DNA of 11,927 nucleotides from JACCXJ01 sp052387115 (lineage in GTDB: Bacteria > Pseudomonadota > Gammaproteobacteria > JACCXJ01), in assembly GCA_052387115.1 (NCBI GenBank), contig JBQTJM010000277.1, positions 1 through 11,927 of the forward strand, written 5' to 3'. The notes beneath the pieces are model-generated. The model worked only from the letters and a program-made list of their open reading frames with translations, ran no database searches and had not been told where the DNA came from. A program made the position numbers and the translations under genes. Positions 1-7,419 of the stretch are shown here, one piece after another. Position 1 is the first letter of the stretch. Every line of letters begins with the position of its first letter.

Positions 1-7
1 TTTTGAG

Positions 8-219
8 CAGGAGGACGGACAATGAACTGGGATCAAGTCAAGGGTAATTGGAAGCAGGTGAAGGGCAAGGCCCAGCAAGTGTGGGGTGACCTTACCGATG
101 ATGAGCTCGACATCATCGAAGGGAAGCGCGAGGAGCTCGTCGGCCGGCTGCAGGCCAAGTACGGCTATACGAAAGAAAAGGCCGAGGAAGAGGCGGACAG
201 CTGGGTTCAAAAGCTGTGA
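8..219 (+). CDS. CsbD-family stress-response protein (65 aa)
   Basis: Small soluble helical protein of the CsbD/YjbJ family, general-stress proteins of unknown biochemical role that are induced by osmotic, acid or stationary-phase stress. The whole protein is the family domain: an N-terminal MNWDQVKGNWKQVKG block, a central TDDELDIIEGKREELVGRLQ helix, and a C-terminal YGYTKEKAEEEAD helix. At 65 residues it has the usual family length. The ATG at 22 is set by an AGGAGG ribosome site at 10-15, so the coordinates given include the ribosome site; coding begins at 22. It is probably the first gene of a short unit with the Cys-rich peptide at 361, although a strong hairpin lies between them. Family assignment is confident; the molecular role is not known. 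Confidence 0.93.
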
Positions 220-263
220 TTGGGTAGGCCGCCCCTGGGAGGTACTGAGGTCGACAGCGCCCT

Positions 264-297
264 GCCCTCCGAGGCCGCCGGTGCGTCCTCGGAGGGC
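264..297 (+). terminator. Perfect 11-bp hairpin between csbD-like and Cys-rich genes
   Basis: GCCCTCCGAGG (264-274) is exactly complementary to CCTCGGAGGGC (287-297) across a 12-nt loop. The stem is GC-rich and strong, but no U-run follows, so it is not a textbook intrinsic terminator. It could attenuate transcription, protect the 3' end of the csbD-like message, or be a processing site. It lies 45 nt past the stop codon and about 50 nt before the next ribosome site. Confidence 0.5.
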
Positions 298-360
298 CGT
301 GCGGGTCCTAAGTCTCGATAGGCGCGAGTCGAGAAGCGGCGTTCAATCAGGAGGTGGATG

Positions 361-510
361 ATGGCTCTGACAACAGGTGAGACGTATCGTTGTACGAACC
401 CGAATTGCCGGTGCGAAATGAAGGTCACGCAGGGCTCGAAGGCAGCCGGGGGTGGTGAGGCGTCGCCTCCGCGCTGTTGTTGCGGCACAGAGATGAAAAA
501 GGCCTCATAA
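361..510 (+). CDS. Cys-rich small metal-binding-like peptide (49 aa)
   Basis: A 49-codon gene with six cysteines in two clusters: Cys11, Cys16 and Cys18 (CTNPNCRC) and a CCCG motif at Cys39-41. A Lys/Gly/Ala-rich linker joins them. The clusters resemble zinc-ribbon or metallothionein-like metal ligands, so metal binding is likely by inference. AGGAGG at 349-354 lies 6 nt from the ATG at 361. A second in-frame ATG at 358 is possible but too close to the ribosome site. I do not recognise a named family with certainty. Sitting just after a CsbD-type gene, it probably belongs to the same stress response. Confidence 0.72.
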   Translation: MALTTGETYRCTNPNCRCEMKVTQGSKAAGGGEASPPRCCCGTEMKKAS

Positions 511-619
511 ACGGGAGTAGCGGTGAGGCGATGGATTACTGAGGCCGTCCCCGAGATAGAACCACACGGCGAAACTGTCGAAAAGGTAGCGCGGTACCAT
601 GTCCACCGGATAGCGCACG

Positions 620-703
620 GTCACTCTCGCCGGTGTGCTCGCCGCCGCCCTGCCAATACACGTTGGAGCGCCCGAAACCGGCCTCGGCCAGGATCTCCGG
701 ATC
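620..703 (-). pseudogene. Possible remnant of a SAM-dependent methyltransferase C-terminus
   Basis: On the minus strand this stretch reads DPEILAEAGF-GRSN-VYWQG followed by a Thr-Gly-Glu segment. Many class I SAM-dependent methyltransferases have such a block near their C-terminus (an 'EAGF...VYWEG...TGEG' run). No Rossmann or SAM-binding motif precedes it and the frame degenerates on both sides, so it would be a decayed fragment. Only about 28 residues support this, and chance similarity cannot be excluded. Confidence 0.25.
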
Positions 704-792
704 GCCGGGCCGCCGGGGATCAGCCCATGTCCCTGCCCGGGATGGTGACCGCTTGTCGGCACCGCCCAGCCCGTCCGACGCAATATTCTCCG

Positions 793-821
793 TTGACAAC
801 TCGCGTCGAAATTCCTATCCT
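793..821 (+). promoter_or_regulatory. Sigma-70-like promoter upstream of the AI-2E permease
   Basis: A perfect -35 box TTGACA (793-798) is followed after 17 nt by TATCCT (816-821), a 4/6 match to the -10 consensus. It would start transcription near 828 and give a leader of about 210 nt before the ATG at 1037. That is long but acceptable. The surrounding sequence is AT-richer than the coding regions. No other obvious promoter precedes 1037. Confidence 0.4.
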
Positions 822-1036
822 TGCTAGTACCAGTGGACCCCGGTCGCCCAGCGCTGGCCGACCATCGATGGCCAATGATCTTGGTCGAACCCAGGCGCGT
901 TTTGTAAACACTCCTGATCTATGTTGCCGACAAAGCTACCATAATGGGTTTCTATCCCATTTCATTTGAGCCCTGAGCCGTCAACCGCTAGAGTTACCCT
1001 CGAAGATCAACCGTAAGCGCCACCGATTTCAGCCTA

Positions 1037-2170
1037 ATGTCTTCCGAACAAGTTTTGACCGTGCGTTCTTTTTTCTGGCTCGCGCTTGCCGTGGTCACTG
1101 CCGTTCTCATTTACCTCTTGAGCCCGATTCTGACGCCGTTTTTATTAGCTGTGATTCTGGCTTACATGGGCGACCCGCTGGTGGACCGGCTGGAAGCCAA
1201 ACGAATTCCTCGTACACTCGGTGTCTTGATAGCCATGTTCCTGTTGATCGGGCTTATGATCCTGATCGTGGTCATTCTCGTGCCTTTGTTCGAACACCAG
1301 GCGGCAACATTGATGCAACGTTATCCGGAACATCTGGAAGCGCTAAGCTCTTACATAACACCCTGGTTGCATCGTTTCGGGATTGATTTCGAACTGGATA
1401 TCCAGGGAATCAAACAGGCGCTGCTGGAGAATCTTCCCGCCGCCAAGAGCTTCGCGGCCAAGCTGATTCCTAGTTTGACAACCGGCGGTCTCGCATTGGT
1501 CCAATTCGTGATCAATCTGGTGCTCGTGCCGGTGGTGTTGTTTTACGTATTGCGCGACTGGGACCTCATGATTGCGCATATCGGCGAAACGGTTCCAAGA
1601 CGCAATCGAGACGCAACCTTTTCTCTGGCTCGTGATGTCGACAAAGTCCTGGGACAATTTTTGCGCGGCCAATTGTCGGTAATGCTATTGCAAAGCGTTT
1701 TTTATGTCACCGGCCTTTGGCTCGTGGGCCTGGACTTTGCGGTGCCGATCGGCATCCTGGCGGGGCTGCTCACGTTCGTTCCTTATCTTGGCGCCATCGT
1801 CGGGTTCGTGCTCGCGACGCTCGCCGGATTGATTCAATTCCAAAGTATCGGAGGGTTGGTCCCGGTGTGGATCGTTTTCTTCCTTGGGCAATTACTGGAA
1901 GGAATGGTGGTCACGCCTTGGTTGGTGGGAGACCGCATCGGGCTGCATCCGGTATTGGTGATTTTCGCGCTGCTCGCTTTTGGCCAGTTGTTCGGGTTTT
2001 TCGGTGTGCTGCTGGCGCTGCCCGCGAGTGCGGCGCTCGCGGTGGGATTCAAGTACTTGCACCAGAAATACACCGACAGCGCACTATACAGCGAACCGAA
2101 AGAGAGTCTCGTCATTTCTCCCCCTCAAGAACCGGAATGGACGGAAAGAGGCGAAGGAGTGAAAGAGTGA
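1037..2170 (+). CDS. AI-2E family transporter (PerM/YhhT-type permease)
   Basis: A 377-residue inner-membrane protein of the AI-2E exporter/permease family (PF01594). Members are linked to autoinducer-2 export, Na+/H+ antiport or other efflux, and the substrate cannot be read from sequence. N-terminal hydrophobic segments lie at about 12-42 and 62-83. A long polar region (84-150) follows, as is typical. Further hydrophobic segments are at 151-171, 215-262 and 272-340. Family hallmarks are FVPYLGAIVG (247-256) and LLEGMVVTPWLVGDRIGLHP (286-305). The tail after 341 is charged and Pro-rich. The ATG at 1037 has no clear ribosome site, but the protein begins just before the first membrane helix as expected. 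The length is normal for the family. Confidence 0.93.
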   Translation: MSSEQVLTVRSFFWLALAVVTAVLIYLLSPILTPFLLAVILAYMGDPLVDRLEAKRIPRTLGVLIAMFLLIGLMILIVVILVPLFEHQAATLMQRYPEHLEALSSYITPWLHRFGIDFELDIQGIKQALLENLPAAKSFAAKLIPSLTTGGLALVQFVINLVLVPVVLFYVLRDWDLMIAHIGETVPRRNRDATFSLARDVDKVLGQFLRGQLSVMLLQSVFYVTGLWLVGLDFAVPIGILAGLLTFVPYLGAIVGFVLATLAGLIQFQSIGGLVPVWIVFFLGQLLEGMVVTPWLVGDRIGLHPVLVIFALLAFGQLFGFFGVLLALPASAALAVGFKYLHQKYTDSALYSEPKESLVISPPQEPEWTERGEGVKE

Positions 2171-2220
2171 AAGGCGTGAAGGTGCCTTACAACGATGGGC
2201 GTTCAAACAGCATAACGTTA

Positions 2221-2556
2221 AGGAGAAAAGCAATGGCAGCACAAAAGGCAAGCAAAAAAGCATCTGCAAGCAAGCAGTCCGCGAGCAAGAAAGGCCATAC
2301 TAAGAAGAACAGCACTAAGAAGGGCCGCCCTAAGAAGGGTTCAGTCACCAAGACGCTAATGAAGGAGACGGCGGCCAAAGTGCTGGCCGGAGCGGCTGCG
2401 GGCGCAGTTCGCGCGATCATAGGTCCGCTCGAAGAGGCTGCGGGTACGGGCGAAAAGCCTGCGGGTACGCGCGAAGAGTCTGCGGGTCTCGATAAGCCAG
2501 ACGGAAACAAAGGCGGGAGGCCTAGCGGAAAGTCTCGCGGCAAGTCTGGAAAGTAA
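2221..2556 (+). CDS. Lys/Ala-rich histone H1-like protein (107 aa)
   Basis: A highly basic, low-complexity protein. Residues 4-37 are Lys/Ser/Ala repeats (ASKKASASK, SASKKGHTKK, STKKGRPKK) like the C-terminal tails of bacterial H1-type nucleoid proteins. A short Ala-rich helix at 43-70 (KETAAKVLAGAAAGAVRAII) follows, then a Gly/Lys-rich tail with two similar units (GTGEKPA, GTREESA). DNA or RNA binding and nucleoid compaction under stress is inferred from composition, not from a recognised fold. AGGAG at 2221-2225 sets the ATG at 2233; coordinates include that site. The gene lies 62 nt after the AI-2E permease gene and may be co-transcribed with it. Confidence 0.75.
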   Translation, partial: RRKAMAAQKASKKASASKQSASKKGHTKKNSTKKGRPKKGSVTKTLMKETAAKVLAGAAAGAVRAIIGPLEEAAGTGEKPAGTREESAGLDKPDGNKGGRPSGKSRGKSGK

Positions 2557-2576
2557 GCCTCCGGTCGTGACTCAGG

Positions 2577-2594
2577 ATCGGGTGAGCTCCCGAT
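2577..2594 (+). terminator. Small hairpin after the H1-like gene
   Basis: ATCGGG (2577-2582) pairs with CCCGAT (2589-2594) over a 6-nt loop, 20 nt past the stop codon. The following AATT is not a real U-run, so termination is only suggested. Confidence 0.3.
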
Positions 2595-2692
2595 AATTGG
2601 AATGTGGCGGCGGTTCACGCATGATTACCTTCGTGAATTGAAGACCCCGCTGGATACCGTGCCCTGAAGCATCGGCCGGGCGGACGATGAAA

Positions 2693-2710
2693 CGTGACGG
2701 ACCCGTCACG
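2693..2710. promoter_or_regulatory. Perfect palindrome upstream of the holin-like gene (operator candidate)
   Basis: CGTGACGG (2693-2700) and CCGTCACG (2703-2710) form an 8-bp perfect inverted repeat separated by only 2 nt. Such a short spacer suits a dimeric regulator's operator better than an RNA hairpin. It is 35 nt before the ribosome site of the gene starting at 2761, in an otherwise gene-free 204-nt gap. No regulator is encoded nearby. Confidence 0.35.
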
Positions 2711-2745
2711 CTTCGTTGGCTAAGGGGCCAATCGTCGCATCCCAT

Positions 2746-3207
2746 AAAGGAGGCATAAGCATGGGCGATATTGAAAAGAGCGCGACCGGCGCGAAACCCG
2801 ATGCGGGCGGCGAAAGCTTGCCCTCGCTGATTGGTCGCCTGGGCGAAGATATAGTCACTCTACTCGAGACCAAAGTCGGCCTGCTGAAGCTGGAGGTCAA
2901 AGAAGACGTAAACGTGTATCTGCGCGGGCTCGGCTCTATCGGGGTTGGGGGTATAATCGCAGTCGTCGGGTTCTCGCTGCTTAACGTGGCTATTGCCTTT
3001 CTGCTTTCCGCGCTATTTGAAAAGACCCTGCTCATCCAGCCGGTCAAGTACGCGCTCGGCTTTATTATTACGGGCGTGATCGATTTGATCATCGGGGCCG
3101 CGGTGATAATACGAGCTAGAGACCGATTGGCGAAGCAGGACCTCGGGCCCGAAAGAAGCATCAAAGAGCTCGAAAAGGACAAGCAGTGGTTGAAGCGAGA
3201 GTCGTAA
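2746..3207 (+). CDS. Phage holin-superfamily membrane protein (DUF1469-like, 148 aa)
   Basis: Membrane protein resembling the putative actinobacterial holin-X / phage_holin_3_6 family, which is chromosomal and not evidence of a phage. A polar N-terminus (1-25) is followed by an amphipathic helix LGEDIVTLLETKVGLLKLEV (28-47). Two membrane segments follow at about 58-83 and 97-118, then a short charged tail with RARDRLAKQ and ELEKDKQWLKRES. The length is typical. AAAGGAGG at 2746-2753 sets the ATG at 2761 (coordinates include it); an upstream TTG in frame at 2716 is unneeded. These proteins often neighbour YqjD/DUF883- or DUF3618-like proteins, as seen here at 3260, and probably form a membrane-anchored stress module. 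Confidence 0.8.
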   Translation, partial: KGGISMGDIEKSATGAKPDAGGESLPSLIGRLGEDIVTLLETKVGLLKLEVKEDVNVYLRGLGSIGVGGIIAVVGFSLLNVAIAFLLSALFEKTLLIQPVKYALGFIITGVIDLIIGAAVIIRARDRLAKQDLGPERSIKELEKDKQWLKRES

Positions 3208-3245
3208 AGACGGACTCGGCCTTAGCGACAAAACGATTTACAGAC

Positions 3246-3820
3246 GAAAGGGGAAGTCGGTGGTTAAAGAAAGAGCCTCTCAAGGCGCCCAGGCACTGCG
3301 AACAGGCGGGAGCAGAGAGCCTGACAAAGCGGAGCTCCAACGCCAAATGGAGGAGGCGCGGGAGTCCATTTCACAGACCGTCGAGGATATCAAGGACACT
3401 GTGGAAGACCAGTACGAGTCGGTGAAGGAGACTGTCAGTGGGGTGCTCGAGTACCGGGATCAGTTTCACAAGGACCCTATCGTCTGGAGCGTGGGCGCGC
3501 TCTCAGCCGGCTTCGCTCTAGGCTACACTCTCGGCTACGCACAGAAGAATATGAAGCCAGCCGGGCGCAAGCGCTCTGAGGTAGCCGCCTTCGCTGACGC
3601 CCTCGTTGACGAGCTCTCCACGGTGGGCAACAGTCTCGTCATGCCCTCGCTCAACGCGAAGATCAAGCAGTTGTTCGGCTTCGACTTCTCCGACATGTTA
3701 GACGAGATCGGCGGCGCTAAAAGGACAAGCGGCAGGAAGCAGTCGTCCAGGAGAGGCGGGGCGAGAAAGGGTAGTGAGACGAAAAGAACCGCAAGGAAAG
3801 GGCCCGCGAAGAAGGTTTGA
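3246..3820 (+). CDS. DUF3618/YqjD-like helical membrane protein with basic tail (186 aa)
   Basis: Residues 22-62 form a charged amphipathic helix (ELQRQMEEARESISQTVEDI) as in DUF3618/YqjD-type proteins. One hydrophobic segment follows at 74-94 (VWSVGALSAGFALGYTLGYA). A second helical region (105-150) precedes a strongly basic tail at 154-186 rich in Arg/Lys/Ser/Gly. By analogy with YqjD it could tether nucleoid or ribosomes to the inner membrane; this is inference. The start is GTG at 3260 preceded by GAAAGGGG (3246-3253), included in the coordinates. It lies 52 nt after the holin-like gene and is probably co-transcribed. The basic tail resembles that of the H1-like protein at 2233 in composition. 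Confidence 0.7.
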
Positions 3821-3899
3821 CGGGTCTCGATGTGAACCGCTAGCGACCCCTCAATTGGGCACCGAGACCAGCCGAAGCGACGCGTCCGCACCCTGGCAA

Positions 3900-3949
3900 G
3901 CCGGCCCTGCCGGCGCATATCAGGGTTAAATCCCAATATTTTCATTGGG
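3900..3949. promoter_or_regulatory. Two hairpins between the DUF3618-like and GTPase genes
   Basis: GCCGGC-CCT-GCCGGC (3900-3914) makes a tight GC stem. CCCAAT (3932-3937) and ATTGGG (3944-3949) form a second with loop ATTTTC. Neither has a U-run. The 160-nt gap separates two functional blocks, so the first could end the upstream transcript and the AT-rich second could belong to a promoter or leader for the GTPase pair. Confidence 0.3.
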
Positions 3950-3980
3950 AAATATCGAGCCGCATTCCGACGAAAGAGCA

Positions 3981-5180
3981 ATGCCAAGAGCCAAACAGTT
4001 CCGTTATGCCCTGAGCAGGGCGATCTTCACGCCCAAGATCAGCGAGAGAAAACTGGTGGAAAGACTCGACGCGGTCAAACAGACCCTGCCAATCCCGGTG
4101 ATCTGGCTGCTCGGCAAGGCCCAGTCGGGCAAGAGCGCGCTGATCCGGGCGCTGACGGGCCGCGACGACGCCGCCATCGGCAACGGCTTTCAACCCTGCA
4201 CGCGTACCGCCCGCCTCTACGATTTCCCCGATACAACGCACTGTTTCGTCCGCTTCCTGGACACCCGGGGTCTGGGCGAGGTCGATTACGATCCGACCGA
4301 GGACATGCGTCTATTCGGGCAGCAGGCACATCTCTTGATGGTCGTGATGAGAGCGATGGATCACGCGCAACAGGAGGTGTTACAGGCCTTGCGGAGGATC
4401 CTGAAGGACCAGCCGGGGTGGCCGGTGATCGTGGTTCAGACCACGCTGCATGAAGGCTATCCGGACCGCGCTACGCCGCATCTCGAGCCCTACCCCTATG
4501 CCAGCACTCCCTGGCCGCCGACCGTGCCCAAAGATCTTGCACGCTCGCTGCTTACGCAGCGGGAGTGGTTTGCCGACATCGAGACGGCTTTTGTGGCGCT
4601 AGATTTCACCTTGCCCGAAGACGGCTACGCGCCGGTCCATTACGGGCTGGACGCGCTATGGGCGGCGGTTGAGGCCGCCCTGCCTTTGGGGTTACGGGCC
4701 CTGTTCCAGAGCACTGAGCACGTGGAACAGCTCCGCGACATCTATGCCCGAACTGCCCACCCCCACATCCTGACCTATGCCGTCCTCGCCGGAGGTCTGG
4801 AGGCGATTCCGATCCCCATGGTCAGCGTCCCGTTTGTATTATCGCTGCAGGCAAAGATGCTGCAGGCCATTGCCTCCATCTATAATCAGGAGCTCACGCA
4901 CCAGCGCTACGCAGAGATCGCGAGCACCTTGGGCCTGGGCTATCTCTTGCGCTGGGGCGGCAGGGAGTTGATCAAGCTCATCCCGGCGTACGGGACCGCG
5001 GTCGCCTCGGTCTACACCGCCGGCGTGACCTATGCCCTGGGCAAGACCCTGTGTTGGTATTTCAGCTCAATAAAGCAGGGACACGTGCCTGACAGGGCGG
5101 TGTTCGAGCGGATCTACGCGGAGGAATTGCGGGCGGGACGGGAATTGTTAGCGCGCTACGTGCAGGCGCTACGGTCTTGA
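3981..5180 (+). CDS. Era/YcjF-like GTPase with DUF697-like C-terminal domain (399 aa)
   Basis: P-loop GTPase of the TRAFAC class. Visible motifs: Walker A GKAQSGKS at 45-52, candidate switch-I threonine in QPCTRT (71-76), and G3 DTRG at 94-97. The normal G4 NKxD is replaced by TTLHE at 154-158, so base specificity is not by the usual Asp. Residues 260-370 contain hydrophobic helices including GGLEAIPIPMVSVPF and KLIPAYGTAVASVYTAGVT, resembling DUF697 membrane-association domains of YcjF-like proteins. An in-frame TTG at 3945 exists, but the ATG at 3981 with GAAAGAG seven or so bases upstream is preferred. It is followed after 34 nt by a second, different GTPase, suggesting a functional pair, probably at the inner membrane. 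The process is unknown. Confidence 0.82.
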   Translation: MPRAKQFRYALSRAIFTPKISERKLVERLDAVKQTLPIPVIWLLGKAQSGKSALIRALTGRDDAAIGNGFQPCTRTARLYDFPDTTHCFVRFLDTRGLGEVDYDPTEDMRLFGQQAHLLMVVMRAMDHAQQEVLQALRRILKDQPGWPVIVVQTTLHEGYPDRATPHLEPYPYASTPWPPTVPKDLARSLLTQREWFADIETAFVALDFTLPEDGYAPVHYGLDALWAAVEAALPLGLRALFQSTEHVEQLRDIYARTAHPHILTYAVLAGGLEAIPIPMVSVPFVLSLQAKMLQAIASIYNQELTHQRYAEIASTLGLGYLLRWGGRELIKLIPAYGTAVASVYTAGVTYALGKTLCWYFSSIKQGHVPDRAVFERIYAEELRAGRELLARYVQALRS

Positions 5181-5214
5181 ATCTGCTTATTTGTCTTCAG
5201 GGCCTTGCACCGTC

Positions 5215-6801
5215 ATGACCACCCGGGCCTCATCGATGAAGTTTTCGCCCCGCTGGCTGGTGGCGATTGCGGTGATCGTCCTGCCTGCCATCACCCTGCT
5301 GCCGCTGGGGCTCGTGTGGCTATGGCAACAGGGGCTGATCCTGGAGTGGCTGCTGGTACTGGCGTGCCTGGGTGGGACCGCCTGGCTGATGCTGGTGTGG
5401 CTGAGCCGTAAGCACACGGTCGCGCTCACGGACAAACCCACGGTGCAGCCAGACCCCCACTGGCCGGACCGCAACCGTGCCGCCTGGGATAAAGCCACCG
5501 CGATCACGGAGAAGCTAGCGCTCGCGGACTACCCGCTCGACGACCCCGCCAGGCTCATCGAGCTGGGCCGAGAGACGATCACGGCCGTCGCCCGGCACTA
5601 TCACCCGAAATCGAAAAACGCACCACTCGAGATCGCGATCCCCTATCTCCTCATGATCATCGAGTTGGTCAGCAAGGATCTGAGAATACGCCTTGATAAC
5701 ATCCCCTTCAGTCACATGCTGACCATCCACGACCTGATGCGCGGGCACAGCCTCGCGAGCTTCGCGGGCAAGTGCTACGACGTATACCGGCTGGGTTCCC
5801 TGGCCATCAACCCCGTGGCGGCGGTGTTGCGCGAGCTGCGCGACCTGACTGCGCACCAGGCCCTGAGATACCCCGCCGATGAGATCAAGACCTGGTTATT
5901 GCAGAGCTATGTGAAGCAGGTCGCCTACTACGCGATCGAGCTCTACAGCGGGGCCTTGAGCTTGAATGATCGGCCCACTGCTGAATATATCACCAAGTAT
6001 TCTAGCACAGACCTTGAGCGCCGGGCGCAGCCCGAGGAGCCCTTGCGGCTGCTCGTGCTGGGCCAGGTCAAAGCCGGTAAATCCAGCCTCATTAATGCCC
6101 TCTTCGGCGAGCTTCGGGCCATGACCGATGTGCTACCCCTGACCTCCGGGATCACCCCCTACGTATTGGAGCGCGATGAAGCGGGGCGGATGATCGTCCT
6201 CGATAGCGCCGGCTATGCCGGGGCGACGGCAGATCAGGATTTCGATGAAGCAGAGGCCGAGCTCTTGCGCAGCGACCTGATCCTACTGGTGTGCTCGGCC
6301 ACCAACGCCGCGCGACATGCGGACCGGCAGCTAGTGAATAATATCAATGTCCTGTTTCATCGCCGTCCCCACCTGATCGCGCCCCCGCTCCTGGTCGTCC
6401 TGACCCATGTCGATCAGCTCCGTCCCTTGCGTGAATGGGACCCGCCCTACAATATCGCCCAACCCCAGCGGCCCAAGGAGCAGGCGATCCGAGGGGCCAT
6501 GGAGGCAACGGCCTCCGACCTGGGGATCGATACGAGCGATGTGATCGCGGTCAACGCACAGCCTGGGCAGATATACAATATCGAAGAAGGGGTGATCCCG
6601 GCGATCCTGGCGAAGCTCGATCACGCGCAGCGGGTAAAATATCTACGCTGCCTGCGGGAGCTCAAGCGGGAGGATCACTGGAACCGCCTGCGGGAGCAGG
6701 CCTGGAGGGCCGGCCGTATCCTCCTCGATGCCGGTGCGCGCATGGCGGAGAAGACTATCGCGAGGTTGAGCGATGAGGTAAGAGGGCGTTCGCCTCACTG
6801 A
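5215..6801 (+). CDS. Membrane-anchored dynamin/YfjP-like GTPase (528 aa)
   Basis: Two N-terminal hydrophobic segments at about 14-37 and 41-64 form a membrane hairpin. A helical linker of about 200 residues follows, then a GTPase domain from about 275. Motifs: Walker A GQVKAGKSS at 283-291, likely switch-I threonine in LTSGIT (309-314), G3 DSAG at 330-333, and a degenerate G4 THVD at 397-400 (Asp retained, Asn replaced by Thr). VNAQPG near 446 may be the G5 region. The C-terminus (475-528) is helical and basic. Of the possible starts (TTG 5191, ATG 5215, ATG 5236), the ATG at 5215 gives a normal short N-terminus, but no strong ribosome site decides it. Downstream of the DUF697-type GTPase, it looks like one operon with it. 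Function unknown. Confidence 0.8.
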   Translation: MTTRASSMKFSPRWLVAIAVIVLPAITLLPLGLVWLWQQGLILEWLLVLACLGGTAWLMLVWLSRKHTVALTDKPTVQPDPHWPDRNRAAWDKATAITEKLALADYPLDDPARLIELGRETITAVARHYHPKSKNAPLEIAIPYLLMIIELVSKDLRIRLDNIPFSHMLTIHDLMRGHSLASFAGKCYDVYRLGSLAINPVAAVLRELRDLTAHQALRYPADEIKTWLLQSYVKQVAYYAIELYSGALSLNDRPTAEYITKYSSTDLERRAQPEEPLRLLVLGQVKAGKSSLINALFGELRAMTDVLPLTSGITPYVLERDEAGRMIVLDSAGYAGATADQDFDEAEAELLRSDLILLVCSATNAARHADRQLVNNINVLFHRRPHLIAPPLLVVLTHVDQLRPLREWDPPYNIAQPQRPKEQAIRGAMEATASDLGIDTSDVIAVNAQPGQIYNIEEGVIPAILAKLDHAQRVKYLRCLRELKREDHWNRLREQAWRAGRILLDAGARMAEKTIARLSDEVRGRSPH

Positions 6802-6842
6802 ATACCATCGCTGGCACAATTACCACCAAAGGCGTAGGTAAG

Positions 6843-7412
6843 ATGAAAATGAATCTGTGGTCCGGTAGATCTGCGCCGGTTTGTCCCGGACTCTTTTTCC
6901 TCCTCTTGGTGGCCGGTTGTGTCTCGCTAGAACGCGCGCCGGCAGAGACGGGCGCACCGGCGGGTGGAGCCGTCGCGGTCGAACCGCCTGTGACCCGTTT
7001 CAAAGATGAAAGCGTCACCAAGATCCCCGCAGAGGTTCCCGCCTGTCCCGCGCCCGCGGAGCAGGTACGAAAGAAAGAAAGCTCCACTCAAGCACCCGCA
7101 AAGCAAGCGGCACCGCCGCTGGATCTTAAATCCTTGGAGAAGCGACTCCGCGAGACCGAAGCCATTGGCGTGTTCACCAAGCTCGCAGTCAAGAATCAGG
7201 TGGATGACCTATTGGATGAATTCCGGGCGTTTCACCAGGGGCAGCCCAAACCTACGCTCGCTGAGCTTCGGCGACCGTACGATCTGCTGCTGCTCAAGGT
7301 GCTCGCTCTCGTGCAGGACGGCGACCCATCGTTGGCCCGTGCGATCGTGGCGTCGCGGGAGGCGATCTGGAGCATTCTTGCGGATCGGTCCAAATTCAAC
7401 TCTCTAAGCTGA
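6843..7412 (+). CDS. Putative lipoprotein (189 aa), unknown function
   Basis: A signal peptide with a basic/polar start and hydrophobic LFFLLLVAGC ends in a lipobox, so Cys26 is the expected lipidation site. Residues 27-90 are a Pro/Ala/Glu-rich linker. Residues 93-189 form a helical domain (LKSLEKRLRE, NQVDDLLDEFRAF, YDLLLLKVLALVQD, ASREAIWSIL). Position +2 after Cys is Val, so it is not a typical inner-membrane retention signal and outer-membrane sorting is plausible. The start ATG has a weak AGGTAAG upstream at about 6836. It lies 41 nt after the membrane GTPase gene and 16 nt before the next small secreted gene, so all four genes from 3981 to 7677 may be one unit. No family name is recognised. 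Confidence 0.7.
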   Translation: MKMNLWSGRSAPVCPGLFFLLLVAGCVSLERAPAETGAPAGGAVAVEPPVTRFKDESVTKIPAEVPACPAPAEQVRKKESSTQAPAKQAAPPLDLKSLEKRLRETEAIGVFTKLAVKNQVDDLLDEFRAFHQGQPKPTLAELRRPYDLLLLKVLALVQDGDPSLARAIVASREAIWSILADRSKFNSLS

Positions 7413-7419
7413 CGGCGGG

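Larger units (their letters stand above)
511..1036. other. Gene-poor stretch between Cys-rich peptide and AI-2E permease
   Basis: About 526 bases with no convincing intact gene. Open frames here on both strands lack ribosome sites and give Arg/Pro/Ser-rich translations typical of GC-rich noise. Two things stand out and are listed separately: a short minus-strand stretch resembling the C-terminal part of a methyltransferase (620-703), and a sigma-70-like promoter at 793-821. The 820-1036 part is noticeably more AT-rich than 511-790, suggesting a junction between old coding sequence and a real intergenic/promoter region. Confidence 0.5.

Noticed and set aside
1717..2232. Extension of the H1-like gene upstream through the AI-2E gene
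   Set aside because: The upstream part is a shadow of the permease gene; the strong ribosome site at 2221 sets the start at 2233.
2746..3207. Prophage remnant, because of the holin-like gene
   Set aside because: This superfamily is common on chromosomes, and no lysin, capsid, tail or integrase gene is nearby.
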